NCBI RefSeq assembly: GCF_011075055.1
Contig: NC_058150.1
Span: forward strand, 11,074,330 to 11,138,329
Source: Mangifera indica
Lineage: Eukaryota > Streptophyta > Magnoliopsida > Sapindales > Anacardiaceae
Direction of reading: 5' to 3'
Length of the DNA: 64,000 nt
Shown piece by piece: positions 1 to 11,745 of the stretch. The notes below the pieces were generated by a model. The model made no database searches. It had not been told where the DNA came from and worked only from the letters and a program-made list of their open reading frames with translations. Made by a program: the position numbers and the translations under genes. Position 1 is the first letter of the stretch, and each line of letters starts with the position of its first letter.

Positions 1-2290
1 TATATACTGAGTTATATCTTATAAAAACATATATAGTTACATAATTTATTATAAAATAACACATTTTATTAAAAAATAATACGAATTATTACGAATAATA
101 AGACTTGCTGCAAAATGACACTTTGTTAAATGGAATGACAAGTTTTGTCAAAATGAAAAAACAATATTTTGATACGAAACGCCAAATTTATATACAAAAT
201 GCACGTTTATCAAAACAAATTGTTTAGTGGAACTTAACTACTGCTTATTAATTTTGTTTCTTGCTCATGAATGTCTTAAATAAAGTAATATTACCTCAGT
301 TAATTAACAAACACAGAAAACTAGCTCATCAAAATATGTAAATATATCAATGAGAATTAAGAAGCACGCCAGTTATCCATTGTATGAAATATAATAGCAA
401 TTTCATGAATATTTAGAAGTTAATTGTATAGGTGGATAAATGAGAAATATACAACATTTTTTGAAATCATAAAAATTACATGGAATTTAAGATAAGAAAT
501 AATTGTTAAGTTAAAAATAATAAAATATCTTTAAAACAATGAAATTTATAGAATTATAAATTTTGATTTTATAAAGGTTAAAAAAAGAAATGTTTAAAAT
601 AAATAAATTGGAAAAATTGAACTTCTTTGAAAATAATTGTAATTTACTATTTTTATCTAAAACTTGCTAAAAAAATTTTGGCACACACCTTATCACTTAA
701 TAGTTTTATAAGAAATATGATTTAATGAATTTATTATTAATATTATTCATTTGTATTATAATTATAACAATTACCACTTTAAGTTATTTTGTAGCTAAAA
801 TAAAGTTTCACCCAAATTATATTTTTTGTAGATTGAAAAAAAAAGAACTCTAACTCTAACTCAATTTTTCTATCTCATCATATCATATCATATTAATAGG
901 TGTATTAAAAATTACTAGTTCTATTCAACACCCGGAACATGTCTTCAGTTTAAGAGCTTATAAAAATGAAATTTAACTAGCCTTTTTTATCCTTTTTAGG
1001 TGATGTGCAATGTCATCATCACTCCCATTCAATGCACTTAAACATTTATTGTAAATATCTGGCCAATTGAAGCATCATGATTCATAATTAAAATATTTAC
1101 TATTTTAACTCCACACTCACATAGATTTTGTTTTAAGTTTTACACAAATATTATTTATCTAAAATATATCTTAACAATTTAAAAATTCATAAAATATTTA
1201 ATTAACCTTCTCTTCTCCTCAAACGATTTTTTGATACAGGAATTTCATTTGTCTTTTTAATTTGTTTCAAAAAATAAAGTCATAGTTTCAAAGTAAGAGA
1301 AACAGTTTTTTAATGAGTAAATACTATATATACTTATTTTGAATACATAAATAAATATATATTTATATGTATTATCACATGATTTGATATATGTTAAATA
1401 TATTGATTTGTATGTTAAAAATAGATACACAACTTTTTTTTTTTTTAAGACAGTGAGATGGGTATAGACAAATCTAAGAACAATTTTAGAACAATAAGCA
1501 AAGATGTTTTAACTGTCAATTGATATGCTACCTCCTTAAAATGAAAGACATTAATGAAAAGGGAAATTAATTAAAATAGACAAATATGCTACCTTTTATA
1601 TGTTTTTAGGCCAACCTTTGCACTTGTTGCCTTTATAAGCAAACTCATATTTTTGTTCCAATAATACTTTGTTTTTTTACTTCACTTAACTAATCTCCTC
1701 TCCCCGTTTTCGTCTTATTTTTACTATTATCTCTTCTTTCAACACTTCGACAACAATACATTTTAGTCATTTTGTTTGCCATTCATCATCATCATATACC
1801 AAGTTAAGTTTCTTTTATATAAATAGCAACTTTATTAAAAAAATTGTGAATTGAATAACTCTTCTGGAGATAAAAGTAAAATACTTTAATGATGGTTTTC
1901 TGAGAGAGGTTGAATTATTTTTTGGTTAAATAGTTACATTATTTGTACAGTCAATAGTTTGGGTGCCCAGATCTAAGGAAAATGGAAATCCTTGTATTTT
2001 CTGGTAAATTACGGGGTTGGTAGAGTCTGTGTTTACGCAGTTTGTAGGGTTTACGAGGTTTGCGTTTGCGTTGTTTTCTTTTTTTTGTCTCTTTGAAGTT
2101 TCTGTTTCTATTTATGGTTGTTATGTTTCTAGGTTACTTAATTAATTAAAATTTTGTGTGTACAAACAAAAAACGGTAAGGTAATGTATTTGCTTGGATA
2201 TGGTGGATATTGGGTTAACGGAGATAATAACAGTTTAAAATATGTTGGTAGAGTTTAGACATTTGAATCAATCAATAAAAATAAATAAAG
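1..2290. other. AT-rich intergenic DNA, nothing recognised
   Basis: This stretch is very AT-rich with many short A and T runs and no open frame of note on either strand. No tRNA, rRNA, LTR end or terminal inverted repeat was found. The last few hundred bases (about 1,900-2,290) lie just upstream of the Mutator-like transposase remnant and may hold its terminal or promoter sequence, but no matching inverted repeat was found near 7 kb. Confidence 0.5.
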
Positions 2291-2311
2291 TATGATGGAT
2301 TTGTAGAAGTA

Positions 2312-4880
2312 GTGTATTCTCGTTTATGTATTAATCGAAGTTGCAATATTGTAAAAATTTATATGCAAAATCCGACCACCTATAGTAATGTACCATATTT
2401 GTTAAAAGAAGATTTTGATATTCAGAGTATGATGGGGTTATCTAAGACGCATAAAAGGGATCCATTATTTCTTGCAGTGTTTATAAGGCCTACAGAAGTC
2501 AGAACCAACATGCAACAACAACAAACTAAACCACAACCAGGAGTTCAATCATTTGAAGCCATGGATGATGAGGTGAACTCTTTGGATAACATATATGGTA
2601 AGACACAACCAGAAAGTATGCCTAAAGGTAATAGTATTAAGGTTAGGGTACATGATGAAATAGCAAGGCAGTAAGACCTTTTTCAAGGTACACCAAAGAG
2701 ATGTTATGAGATGGGTGATGTTTCAATAGATAATTTCCAATCGAATAAAAAAGAATATGATGGTTACGATAATTGGGGTGATGATGCTAGTGATAACGAG
2801 GGTGATGATATTGGTGATGACAAATGTGATGATGATGGTGATGATAATGGTGAAAACAGAGGTGATAACTAAGGTGGTCATGAAATAGGGGGTTAGTCCA
2901 AACAGGTTGGTTGGGGGAAGTTCATTTCATAACACTCCAACAATGCATAGTAGGCCCATTCCTATTAATGTACAAGTTCCAAATCTATTTTTTAGTAGTT
3001 TACAGCCTTACAAGGATGTGGAAAATGAGGGTACTTTATTACATTCAACTCCACCATGAGATGAGAGAATCAAATTAAATAATCAATTTACATGTAAACA
3101 AGTGTTGATAGATACGATGTATAGTGATGCTTTGGAAAAGAATTATCAGTTCAAGGTGGCAAATTCAAACAAAAAAAAGGGCATATAAAATGTGCACATT
3201 CTTAATGTAAATGGAAAGTAAGAGGAGTAAAATTACAAAACACTAACATTTTTGTGTTACAAAAGTTGGAACCTCACACTTGCCCTCCGAATGTCATAAT
3301 GCCTCACCATAGACAAGTAGACAAATGAACACTTGGAAAATATTGCAATCTGTGTTTACTGCAGCTGAACGTGTCTATAGGCCAAAAGACATTATAATGA
3401 ATATTGCAGATAGGTACAAAATAGATATCTCTTATACTTAAGCTTAGTATGCTAAGAATTGGGCATTGAATAAGATTAGAGGTTCCCTTGAAGAGTTGTT
3501 TAGACAAATACCAATATATTGTTACAACTTGGAAGGAAGAAACCCTGATACTATTACACACATTGACACTGATATTGATAATCAGTTTCATTTTGTTTTT
3601 ATGGTTTTAGGATGCTCAATTAGAGCATTTTGAGAATATTGTCATCCCGTCATTTGTATTGATGGATCCTTTTTAAAAGGACGATATTGGAGTACATTGT
3701 TTGTTATTATGGGTAAGGATGGAAACAACTAAATTTATCTTTTGACATTTGGTGTGGGGGGAAAAGAAGAAATGACGACTTAGACCCCCTTTCTAAAAGC
3801 GTTACATGTGTGCAAAGATGATTTTCTAGATTTGGTCATCATTTAAGATAAACATCATGCTATCATTCACTTCATAATATAAGTGTTCCCAAATGCACAC
3901 CATGGTTGGTGCAACCATTATATAAAAGCTAATATGCATAGTAAGTATAAACAAACAAAGCATTTACATAGGTTGTTTTAAGGAGTAACAAAAGCGTATC
4001 AGATACCAAATTTTGAGGAGGCAATGCGCATGATTAATTATGAGAATCCATTAGCAGGTGCTTATTTATAAGGCATTGACTATCGACTTTAGGCCCATGT
4101 TTACTTCCCTAGTATCTGGCATAATATAATGACAACAAATATTGTAGAGTCGTTTAATGTCCTAACACGACATGTACAAAAATTATCGATTATGATATTA
4201 CTTGGGTTTTCACATTCCACTATGCATAAATGGTTTCATTCCTGATGTAACTTGGCAGCTTTGTATAATTTTTCAAATTTTAATTTCTCAACTTACGTGC
4301 ATAATGTTGAATTGTATACTTATAATGTTTGTTTGATCATGTAGAGGCTTCTCCTAATCAATTTACTCTATAGGTAGAAGAGAAATTGGTAGGTCATGTC
4401 CTTAAATCAACTAACATGGTTGTCAAACCAATTATTGTGCATAAATATAAAGTGTACGGTGTGGGTCAGTCGGTTGCTATAGTGAATCTATATGTGAGGG
4501 AGCATAGTTGTAAAAAATTTCATTTATCACATATTCTGTGTACACACATTATAACAGTGGCTAAGTTTTAGAATCTTTCTGATTGTTATGAATAGGTGAG
4601 CAAGTACCATTCAATTGAATATTGGAAAGCGATATACAAAGAAAGTATTGAACCACTAGGAGATCCTTTTGAATAGATACATCAAGAGCAACTGCCCATG
4701 GTCCTTCCATTCCTAATGCAACATTGATATTCAGGTTGACTTTTAGAATACAACAAGAAACCATCGCAAGGGGAGAAAGTACGTCAAACTGTTTGTAGTT
4801 GGTGTCATGAGCATGGACATTCTTAAAATACTTGTACAAACCCTTTATCCGAGACAAGTAGAGGACGAGAGACATTATGT
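2312..4880 (+). pseudogene. Mutator-like (MULE) transposase, mudrA-type, degenerate
   Basis: This is the remnant of a Mutator-superfamily transposase, the enzyme that cuts and reinserts the element. From 2,312 it reads like the plant MuDR N-terminal domain (IDRS-like motif, then LLKEDFDIQSMM). An Asp-rich linker follows at about 2,760-2,880, then the FAR1/MuDR region at about 3,050-3,600. The DDE core is visible: Asp in CIDGSFLKGRY (codon 3,661-3,663), Asp in the DKHH motif (3,847-3,849) and Glu in NIVESFN (4,147-4,149). A SWIM zinc finger (HSCKKF...LCTH) ends near 4,570, and a CSWCHEHGHS knuckle-like motif lies at about 4,795-4,830. In-frame stops interrupt it many times, for example just before the second Asp, so it is dead. 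The tail-to-tail protease remnant at 5.4-6.1 kb probably belongs to the same element. Confidence 0.85.
2761..2880 (+). repeat. GAT-rich tract coding an acidic linker
   Basis: The tract is a run of imperfect GAT/GGTGAT triplets. In the transposase frame it encodes an Asp/Gly/Asn-rich acidic segment. It sits between the N-terminal MuDR domain and the DDE core, where related transposases often have a low-complexity acidic linker. Confidence 0.6.
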
Positions 4881-5404
4881 GCTACTATTTCATAGCCATT
4901 CAAGTATTAATTTGTTTATTATACATTGAATTTGAAATTAGAATATTATAAAACAACTGCTTTATTTGTGTTGTTGCAAATGTTAAATGTGTGCGAGATT
5001 GAGTGAATTTGCTATTTGTTGTTGTTGTCACCTATATATAAAAAACTATGATAATGTGTTGGTTTTTTTTTTTTTGTATTATAAACTTGTTAAACATTCA
5101 ATGGTCATAGTACTATATTTTAACGTTTTAAAAAAATTTTGGCATAGTCTCCTTATATTATTTCCATTATTGATTGTATATCTTATTCTTGTTTACATTG
5201 TATCCAAAAACACACTCCAATATATATATATATATTCAATCAACCTAAACTTCGTTCCATAGCATGATAAATTAACATGATAACATAATAAGAAAGAAAA
5301 TAAATATACATTGACCATTAACCATGAAGCAATAAAATTAATAAATATATATCAAACATGAAGTAATAAAATAATAATAAAACAATATATATAAACATCG
5401 TATA

Positions 5405-6090
5405 TCAATCATTGCATCCATGAGAAAAAAGTTTAGACCTGATCATCCTGTGCAAATGAACAAAGTCTTTAGTTGCATAATCGAATGGGCAACCGATGGT
5501 TAAGTACTCTATCATCATAAGTGTGAAGACTCCATAATCATTTAAAGTTGTGTCTTGCTATGGAACATCAGTATATCGTGCAAGTGTGAATGGCTCCATG
5601 TTAGGGTCATCACCCTTAACATTCTAATAGCGAGTGACACTAATAATAGATGGGAGGTGTTGACATCACGACATCTTCTCAACGAACTTATCCGTGGAAG
5701 TTATGAAATTAATTGAAGAGTCATATACAGTCACGGTTCATGCTTTGAGGTTAATTTCATCGTACACCCAATGTTAACAATCATAATTGATAGGAATGTA
5801 TACTTGTAAAAATGATAACCAAAAGTTAGTATAAAATAATTATAATTAGAAATGTGTTAGCGTTTGTAAAATGTTGAACATATATACTACTTCGTCAACT
5901 TTTGCCCATGGAATGTATCCTATATCTATTGCCTGATCTAACACCTGTTAACTTATTCCTTCAATTGGATTTAATAACAGTCAAGGCCATTGAAAGTTTT
6001 CTTGGCCAACTATATCCTACTCGTATAAAATACATGGTAGTCAACCATCGAAGAACGTATAAACACATGTCCAATTAACAACTGGGTAAG
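5405..6090 (-). pseudogene. Ulp1-like C48 cysteine protease, degenerate
   Basis: On the minus strand this reads as the C-terminal catalytic domain of a ubiquitin-like-protein protease of the Ulp1/SENP (C48) family. The blocks, in order, are a WAKVDEV block (about 5,890), a probable intron of about 90 bases, VYIPINYDC then HWVYDEI (His codon 5,771-5,773), TVYDSS (Asp codon 5,720-5,722), and NDYGVFTLMMIEYL with GCPFDYATKDF. The family's catalytic Cys (NDCG) is Tyr here (codon 5,534-5,536), and several stops break the frame. The frame ends at a stop at 5,405. It faces the Mutator-like transposase tail to tail. Plant Kaonashi/KI-type MULEs carry such a protease, so common origin is likely but inferred. 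A nearby dead host gene is the alternative. Confidence 0.75.
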
Positions 6091-7384
6091 AATGACATAA
6101 CATAACTAAGTAATTATCCATATGCTGAAAATACAACACAAACATAGATTATAATTATATTGTTAATAATAACAACATTGCATAAATATAATATATGTTG
6201 ATAACTTAGTCATCTCATCCATTAGCCATTTGTTTTCCATGCAAATCTGGTCCATTTAAGAAATTGAAGTCGCAACTTTAACCATAACAGGTCACTTTGA
6301 ATCTCAACCACAAGTCTCCATCAAATCTTTATTTAATCAAATTCAAACTTCATCCATGGTTTATGACTTGAACAATGTAAATACTTGACTAAGAAAAAAT
6401 ATTATATTTTATTAATTTTTTCCTAAGAATAAACTATGCATAATAAATATAGTCCATAGATGTTGTGGACTATGCTAGCTCCCATGGCCTACAAAATAAA
6501 AAAAATTCAAAAGATAATTTTTTTTGTCTAACCCACCAAAACCTGATAAAGTGCAACTCACTTGATGATCATATCCTAGACCTTTATATTTGATGGACTA
6601 GCTTTAAGGGGGTAAGTGGGTTAACTATACCATTTAAAATCATGCACTGATCAACCTTTTTAGTAGCATCTGTTTTTCCTTCCTTGTTGTCATTAGTGGT
6701 CCACATCCTTGAATAAGAGTTGATCTTCCCATCCACCAATATTGTTCCTTTTTTTTATTCAAGATAGCTTTTATTCAATTAGGGTGAATACCGTGTAACC
6801 AAATGTTTTTCTTGAAAGATATGCTATTTCTCGATTAAGTTATTTTGTAACATCTTCAGGGTCTTTGGTCAAATTGGTTTTCTTTCTTGTAGTAATTCAT
6901 CTGATGAGTTTATCACAAAATTTATGTTTAAGCATCGACATCAAGTTTTTAAAATCTATCTTTTGTTGGGATCTCTAATTGCTTTGTATAATTATCATAA
7001 CTTATAGTAGGAAGGATGGATGAGCCACCTATTGATATAATAAAAAGGGATATAAGTTAAGTCTAAGCCTCGAATGAGCAGGGACAATATAGACACTGAA
7101 AAAGGAATCATGGGAGTCTACTCCAAAATTAGAATATGGGGACTGAGTGAAAAGATAAATGGATGGGGAATCCCCTTATTTACTAAGAATAAGAGGAGGC
7201 AACAAACTAAAAGATACCTATATGAGAGCTTTAACCTTATCAAGACCCACATATATGTAGGCTTTAACACGATATGACTTGTGGCCTATCATGCCTTGAC
7301 TTTTTTGCCCTAACACAACACAAGTAGTTGTCTATCCTAACATAACCTTTGACATATGGTAATTCTTTTAGCTATCATTTGATT
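6091..7384. other. Intergenic or degraded MULE flank
   Basis: No convincing gene was found. A few minus-strand fragments upstream of the protease remnant may be its eroded N-terminal part. The short plus-strand open frame at 7,074-7,277 resembles nothing recognised and lies beside the left edge of a Copia copy. No terminal inverted repeat partner to the 1.9-2.3 kb region was found by eye. Confidence 0.35.
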
Positions 7385-9540
7385 GTTAATTTATGGTCTT
7401 CTGTAAATGTTTTTGACATTTTTAGTCTCCCAATTTTAGTTATAGGATTTCTAAAGAACACTTTAGTGTGAGCAACAAAGATTTTTTACTCCTTTAGGTG
7501 GTATAAGTAGTAACCCTTAGTTACCTTTATGAATCTCAAAAAGATGCATTTTTCAAACTTACTGCTTAGCTTCTTCGAAGTCAATTTCTTAACATAAACT
7601 TCATAGTCCCAAATCCTCAAGTAATCTAGATTGGGTTTTCGTCCAATCTACCACTCATATAGAGTTTTACTAATAGATTTAGATTAGACATGGTTCAGCA
7701 TATAGACAGTAGTCTTTAGGGCATGACCCTAAAAAGACATGGGTAGATTAGTAAAATAAATAATGGACCTAACCATTTTTATTAAGGTTTTATTCCTCCA
7801 TTCAGATACACTGTTATGTTGCGGTGTACCAAAAAAAAGTGAGTTGGGAAACTATCCCATGTTCCTTCAGTACTCAGGTATTCACCTTCATGATTACAAT
7901 ATAGGATTTTAATTTGTTTCCCCAGTTGTGTCTCTACCTCATTCTTGAATTCTTTGAATTTATCAAAGTATTCAAACTTGTGTTTCATCAAAAACATATA
8001 TCTATATTTACTAAAGTCATTAGTAGATGTGACGAAATAGGTTTCCCTATATCTTTATGAACTGTCATAGGCCTACATGCATCACTATAAATGATCCCTA
8101 ACAATTCACCTGTCCTTTCATTGTGTCCACTAAAGAGTGTTTTGGCCATCTTACCTAATAGACACGATTCACATTCATTATAACACCAAAAGTCAAATGA
8201 TTGCAATATTCTTTGTTCAAGAAGTCTAAATATATGTTTTAGTCTTATGTGGCCTAACTTCCAATGTTACAGATATGTGGTATTCAGATCATTCAAATTT
8301 AATCATTTATTACTTTGCATAATAAAAATTTCATTATCCAGTGTTAGAATATATAAACCATTATGCAATTCAGTTATTCCATAGAGAATATTATTTAAGC
8401 TATTGGTTATAGTATTACTAGCAATAAAAAATGAATATTCCTATTTGTCTAAAACAAACATAGAAACGAAGTTTCTAAAAAGAAAAGGAACATAATAACA
8501 ATTAATTAATTCGAAAACTACCTAGTCGATAGTCTAAGATAATAGACTGCTATGAGTAATACAGTAATGCATGCTTTATTTCCAACCTATAGGTCAACCT
8601 CTTCTTTGGCTAGTAATCTACTATGTTGCAGTCCCTACAAATCAAAACAAATATGAGAACTACATCTTGTGTCTACAACCTAAGATGGACAAGAAGAAAA
8701 GTTTATCTCAATAACAAAAATACCTAAAGTAAAGGCTTCAACTGCCTTTTACTTCTTGTTCTCTAGAAGGTCCTTGCAATGTCTTATTCAATGACCAACT
8801 TGCCACAATAGAAGTAGACAACCTTTCCTTTTCCCACAATATTTGTTAGCTGAGTAATAGTATCTGGTGATTTCTTCACTTTAGGATTGGGCTTAGCCTT
8901 GGCTGTGCCTTTGCCCTTAGCCTTAGATCTAGGTGTATAAGCTTTAACCACAAGCGCATTAGTCAAAGTTACCTTTCGTACTTCTTATTCAGCCTGTTTG
9001 AGCATATATAACAACTCCTCAAGGGTTTTCTTCTTTTTATTCAAGTTAAAGTAAATGATGAAATTAGGTTATGATTTAGGAGAGATTTAAACACCAGGTC
9101 AGTGGCAAGCTCATTGTCCATGATAAGCCTGAACTCATCAAGCACTTAATATAGCTAATCATCTTGACCACAAAAGGGCTAACATGTTTTCTTTCAGAGA
9201 GTATGCAATCAAATAGTGCATTTGACACTTTATAACTCTTAAAGGTATGCAGGTATGGATGGAACATCCATTTCCTCATGTTGTTTTTGAAGCTTAAGTG
9301 ACATGAAGGTTAGTATGAGGTACTAAACTTCTAAAAAGTCATTAAGATACTTATTAAATGTATCTTTTTCCTCTCGGATGGCATTAAGGCCAGCCTTATG
9401 GAGCAATAACCCTTCAAGGATGTACAATCTCTTCTCTTGACATAGGTTAATCCAAAGATATCTATACCGATCAACTTAGTTGCTTTTAATGGGCCTATTT
9501 TCTTTTTTGAGAATTAATCGATACATTAGGTTTAACATGG
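7385..9540 (-). pseudogene. Copia retrotransposon C1, gag to integrase, truncated
   Basis: This is a minus-strand Ty1/Copia copy read right to left. The gag (UBN2-like) lies at about 9,440-8,970. A Lys/Pro-rich segment (SKAKGKGTAKAKPNPK) precedes a broken CCHC knuckle near 8,800. A degraded protease-like region follows at 8,600-8,350, then the GAG-pre-integrase/zinc segment and the start of the integrase core (CESCLLGKMAKTLFSG; 8,206-7,988). Next are the rest of the core (HKFEYFDKFKEFKNEV; 7,997-7,782) and a post-integrase linker to about 7,430. Reverse transcriptase and RNase H are missing; the copy stops at about 7,390. Frameshifts and stops are frequent. The same blocks recur in the copies at 17.9, 23.5, 27 and 50 kb, so this is a local family. 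Confidence 0.8.
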
Positions 9541-9825
9541 TAATTATTTGATTTACAATTTACAAATAAAGGAATTAGTAATTCTACTTTTAATTAATAT
9601 TCATTTTAATTATGAATTTAATTAATTAAAATGCTCTCACTGTTTTCCTCAAGCTAATAGTTGTTGCTATCGTACTCAGAATGTTTCAGTGAACTTTCTA
9701 GTAGATTGAGACCCTATTGTATTAATTCTCCCTTTCGCTTTGGTAAACAAGTTCAAATTAATCAACAAAAGCCCATGCTCTCAAGTTAGGTTTTACTCCA
9801 ACAAATCATGTGACCTTAAATATAA

Positions 9826-10165
9826 CTCTCGGTTAAGGCTAGATTCGAGCCGAACCGAGCTCGGCTCGCAGCCAGCTCAAGCTCGACTCAGTTCATATAT
9901 GGGCGGCTCGAGTTTGGCTCAAGCTCGGCTAAAGCCGACTCATTTCAGGCTCGAGTTTGGCTCAACTCAGTTTTTGTTATCAAAACGACATCTTTTTTAA
10001 TATATATTAATCAAAACGACGTCGTTTTGTATAAAAAATTTAAAATATATATATACCGAGTCAACTCGAGCCAGCTTAAGCTCGATCGAGTTGAGCCAAG
10101 CCCAGCTCATTTCTGGCTCGATCGAGCCGAGCTAAGCTCGACTTGAATCCAACCCTACTCTCGGT
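9826..10165. mobile_element. hAT-type MITE with 8-bp target duplication
   Basis: A 324-bp insert (9,834-10,157) lies in the Copia C1 leader, flanked by perfect 8-bp direct repeats CTCTCGGT at 9,826-9,833 and 10,158-10,165. Its ends are imperfect inverted repeats: TAAGGCTAGATTCGAGCCG on the left and TAGGGTTGGATTCAAGTCG read inward from the right. Both continue into GAGCTCGGCTCG-like repeats. The related leader at 19.8-20.0 kb has the uninterrupted sequence at this point, which confirms an insertion. The 8-bp duplication and the TAGGG-like ends fit a non-autonomous hAT element. The core holds a perfect palindrome, AAAACGACGTCGTTTT. No coding capacity. Confidence 0.88.
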
Positions 10166-11072
10166 GTTAGTAAGGTGGATACTATTTATCTTCTTGCATT
10201 GACAAATGCATTCCCTACTTATCCTTTTAATATTCTTCACTTTCGTTTTAGCAAACAAACAAAGTACACAAAGTACACTAGTTAAGTCAGACCTAATATA
10301 AATATCTCATAATTTTCCACCCAATAGAAGTTTGCTTTTCACTTTAGCAAATAGGTTCCAATGAATAGAGACTTATCAGGGCATCATATTAAAAGGCCCC
10401 AGTTTAATCTTAGACTTAATATTTAATTTGAGGGTTTTTAATTAATTAGCCTCATCATATTAGAGTCACGTGTTAAGTGATATTTGTAAAATATAACCAT
10501 CAACATATATATGACAATGTAACAATAAACATGCTAGCACACAACCATAACTAATATCAAGCCCTACGAGGTAAGAGAGGTTTGACTAGTGAGCCTAAGT
10601 GAATCTTCATCTTTGGGTCTTCGCATATATCCTTTTGCCCTCCATCTTCAATAATTACATGGTTTTGTTTCCCTGTCACATAATTCTAAGAAAATAAAAT
10701 AAAAACCTAAACTAAAGAAGAAAAGGGATTAAGGTAAGGTGCCTAACCCCTGTTTTTGAATTACAACCCAAAGAAAATAAATAAATCAAAAAAAATTCAC
10801 ATCAATTATTTGACTGTGTACTGGGCACCATGCATACATACATTCATATACACTCAATTAAAATTAAATTTTAATTATTATTTAGCCAAGTGTAAAATAC
10901 ATTTTAATCCCTAAATTTTTTGCAAAATTATTATTTAACCATAAAGCTTAAGACAAATTCAATTAAACCCAAATTCAATAAAATATGACCAAACTATAAT
11001 TTTTAATTTTACCAGACGTGTAGGCAAAATGTCTTATCGTGATTCTAGAATTCAACAAAATTCTAGAAAGCT

Positions 11073-11330
11073 ACATGGTTGGCGCATGACTAGACCAATG
11101 TGAAAAACTGTCCACTTGTGATATATAATTGTCTCATGGTTAGACATGTAGTGCTATGATGAGTCATGATTGGACCAATATGAGAATCGGTCCAGCTATG
11201 ACACCATTAGGTGCCATGCTATGATATGTCACGATTGGACCAAATTGGAGAATGGTCCAACCATGACTCTTCAAGGGATTTTTATGTGTCATGGTTGGAG
11301 TAATTTTGAAGATGGTCCAACCATGACACC
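11073..11330. repeat. Array of imperfect palindromes in the Copia leader
   Basis: About four units of roughly 40-60 bases each contain an inverted pair built on TCA(T/C)G(A/G)TTGGACCA and its complement TGGTCCAACCATGA, around a short AT-rich loop. The clearest units are at about 11,163-11,208, 11,226-11,266 and 11,296-11,328. Diverged versions recur in the other leaders (about 21,960-22,250 and 56,980-57,190). The RNA could fold into serial hairpins. A role in genome dimerisation or packaging is only speculation. Confidence 0.6.
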
Positions 11331-11732
11331 TTCTTGGGTGCAAGGTACTTGTAGATGACACCTCTATTCATGGCAGTTTTTCGTTGAGTTTTTTAGATTT
11401 TCTAATGACAGGAAATCTAAAAAATCTTTCTTGGTAAACCTTTACTAGGGTAAGCAAACCCGACATGTAAACCATATTCACACCAATGAAAACAATTTTC
11501 AACCTAAATTCACCCTGCAAAAATAACAAACTCTAACAAAATAGTCAGAAAACGTCATTCAGTAATTTAACACATGTTTATGTTATTCATGCAACTCTAC
11601 AAATCATGTGACAAAATGATTGCAAATCATCTTCACCAATTTAGGGTTTTTATTAATTTAATTACATGCAACAACAAGTAAAATTATCAAAACAAACAAG
11701 TACTATTTTCATGAAAATATGTTTAAACAGTT

Positions 11733-11744
11733 GCTCTGATATCA
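11733..11744 (-). other. Primer-binding site of Copia C1
   Basis: On the minus strand this reads TGATATCAGAGC, one base from the usual initiator-Met tRNA complement TGGTATCAGAGC. It lies next to the inner end of the LTR that starts at 11,746. Confidence 0.8.
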
Positions 11745-11745
11745 C

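Larger units (their letters stand above)
9541..11732 (-). other. Copia C1 untranslated leader
   Basis: This long non-coding stretch lies between the primer-binding site at 11,733-11,744 and the start of gag. It aligns by eye with the leaders of the other family members: 19,561-20,989 (-), 21,951-23,480 (+), and 56,555-58,094 (+) joined with 52,684-52,340 (-). It contains a hAT-type MITE (9,834-10,157) and an array of imperfect palindromes (about 11,073-11,330). Confidence 0.65.

Noticed and set aside
4561..5262. Small frames after the SWIM finger on both strands
   Set aside because: They are frame shadows of the dead transposase tail and AT-rich sequence.
11073..11330. CRISPR-like repeat array
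   Set aside because: The units vary in length and sequence, are palindromic themselves with no unique spacers, and lie inside a plant retrotransposon leader.
11164..11361. Overlapping 62- and 65-codon frames on opposite strands
   Set aside because: They are produced by the palindrome array in the Copia leader and have no coding character.
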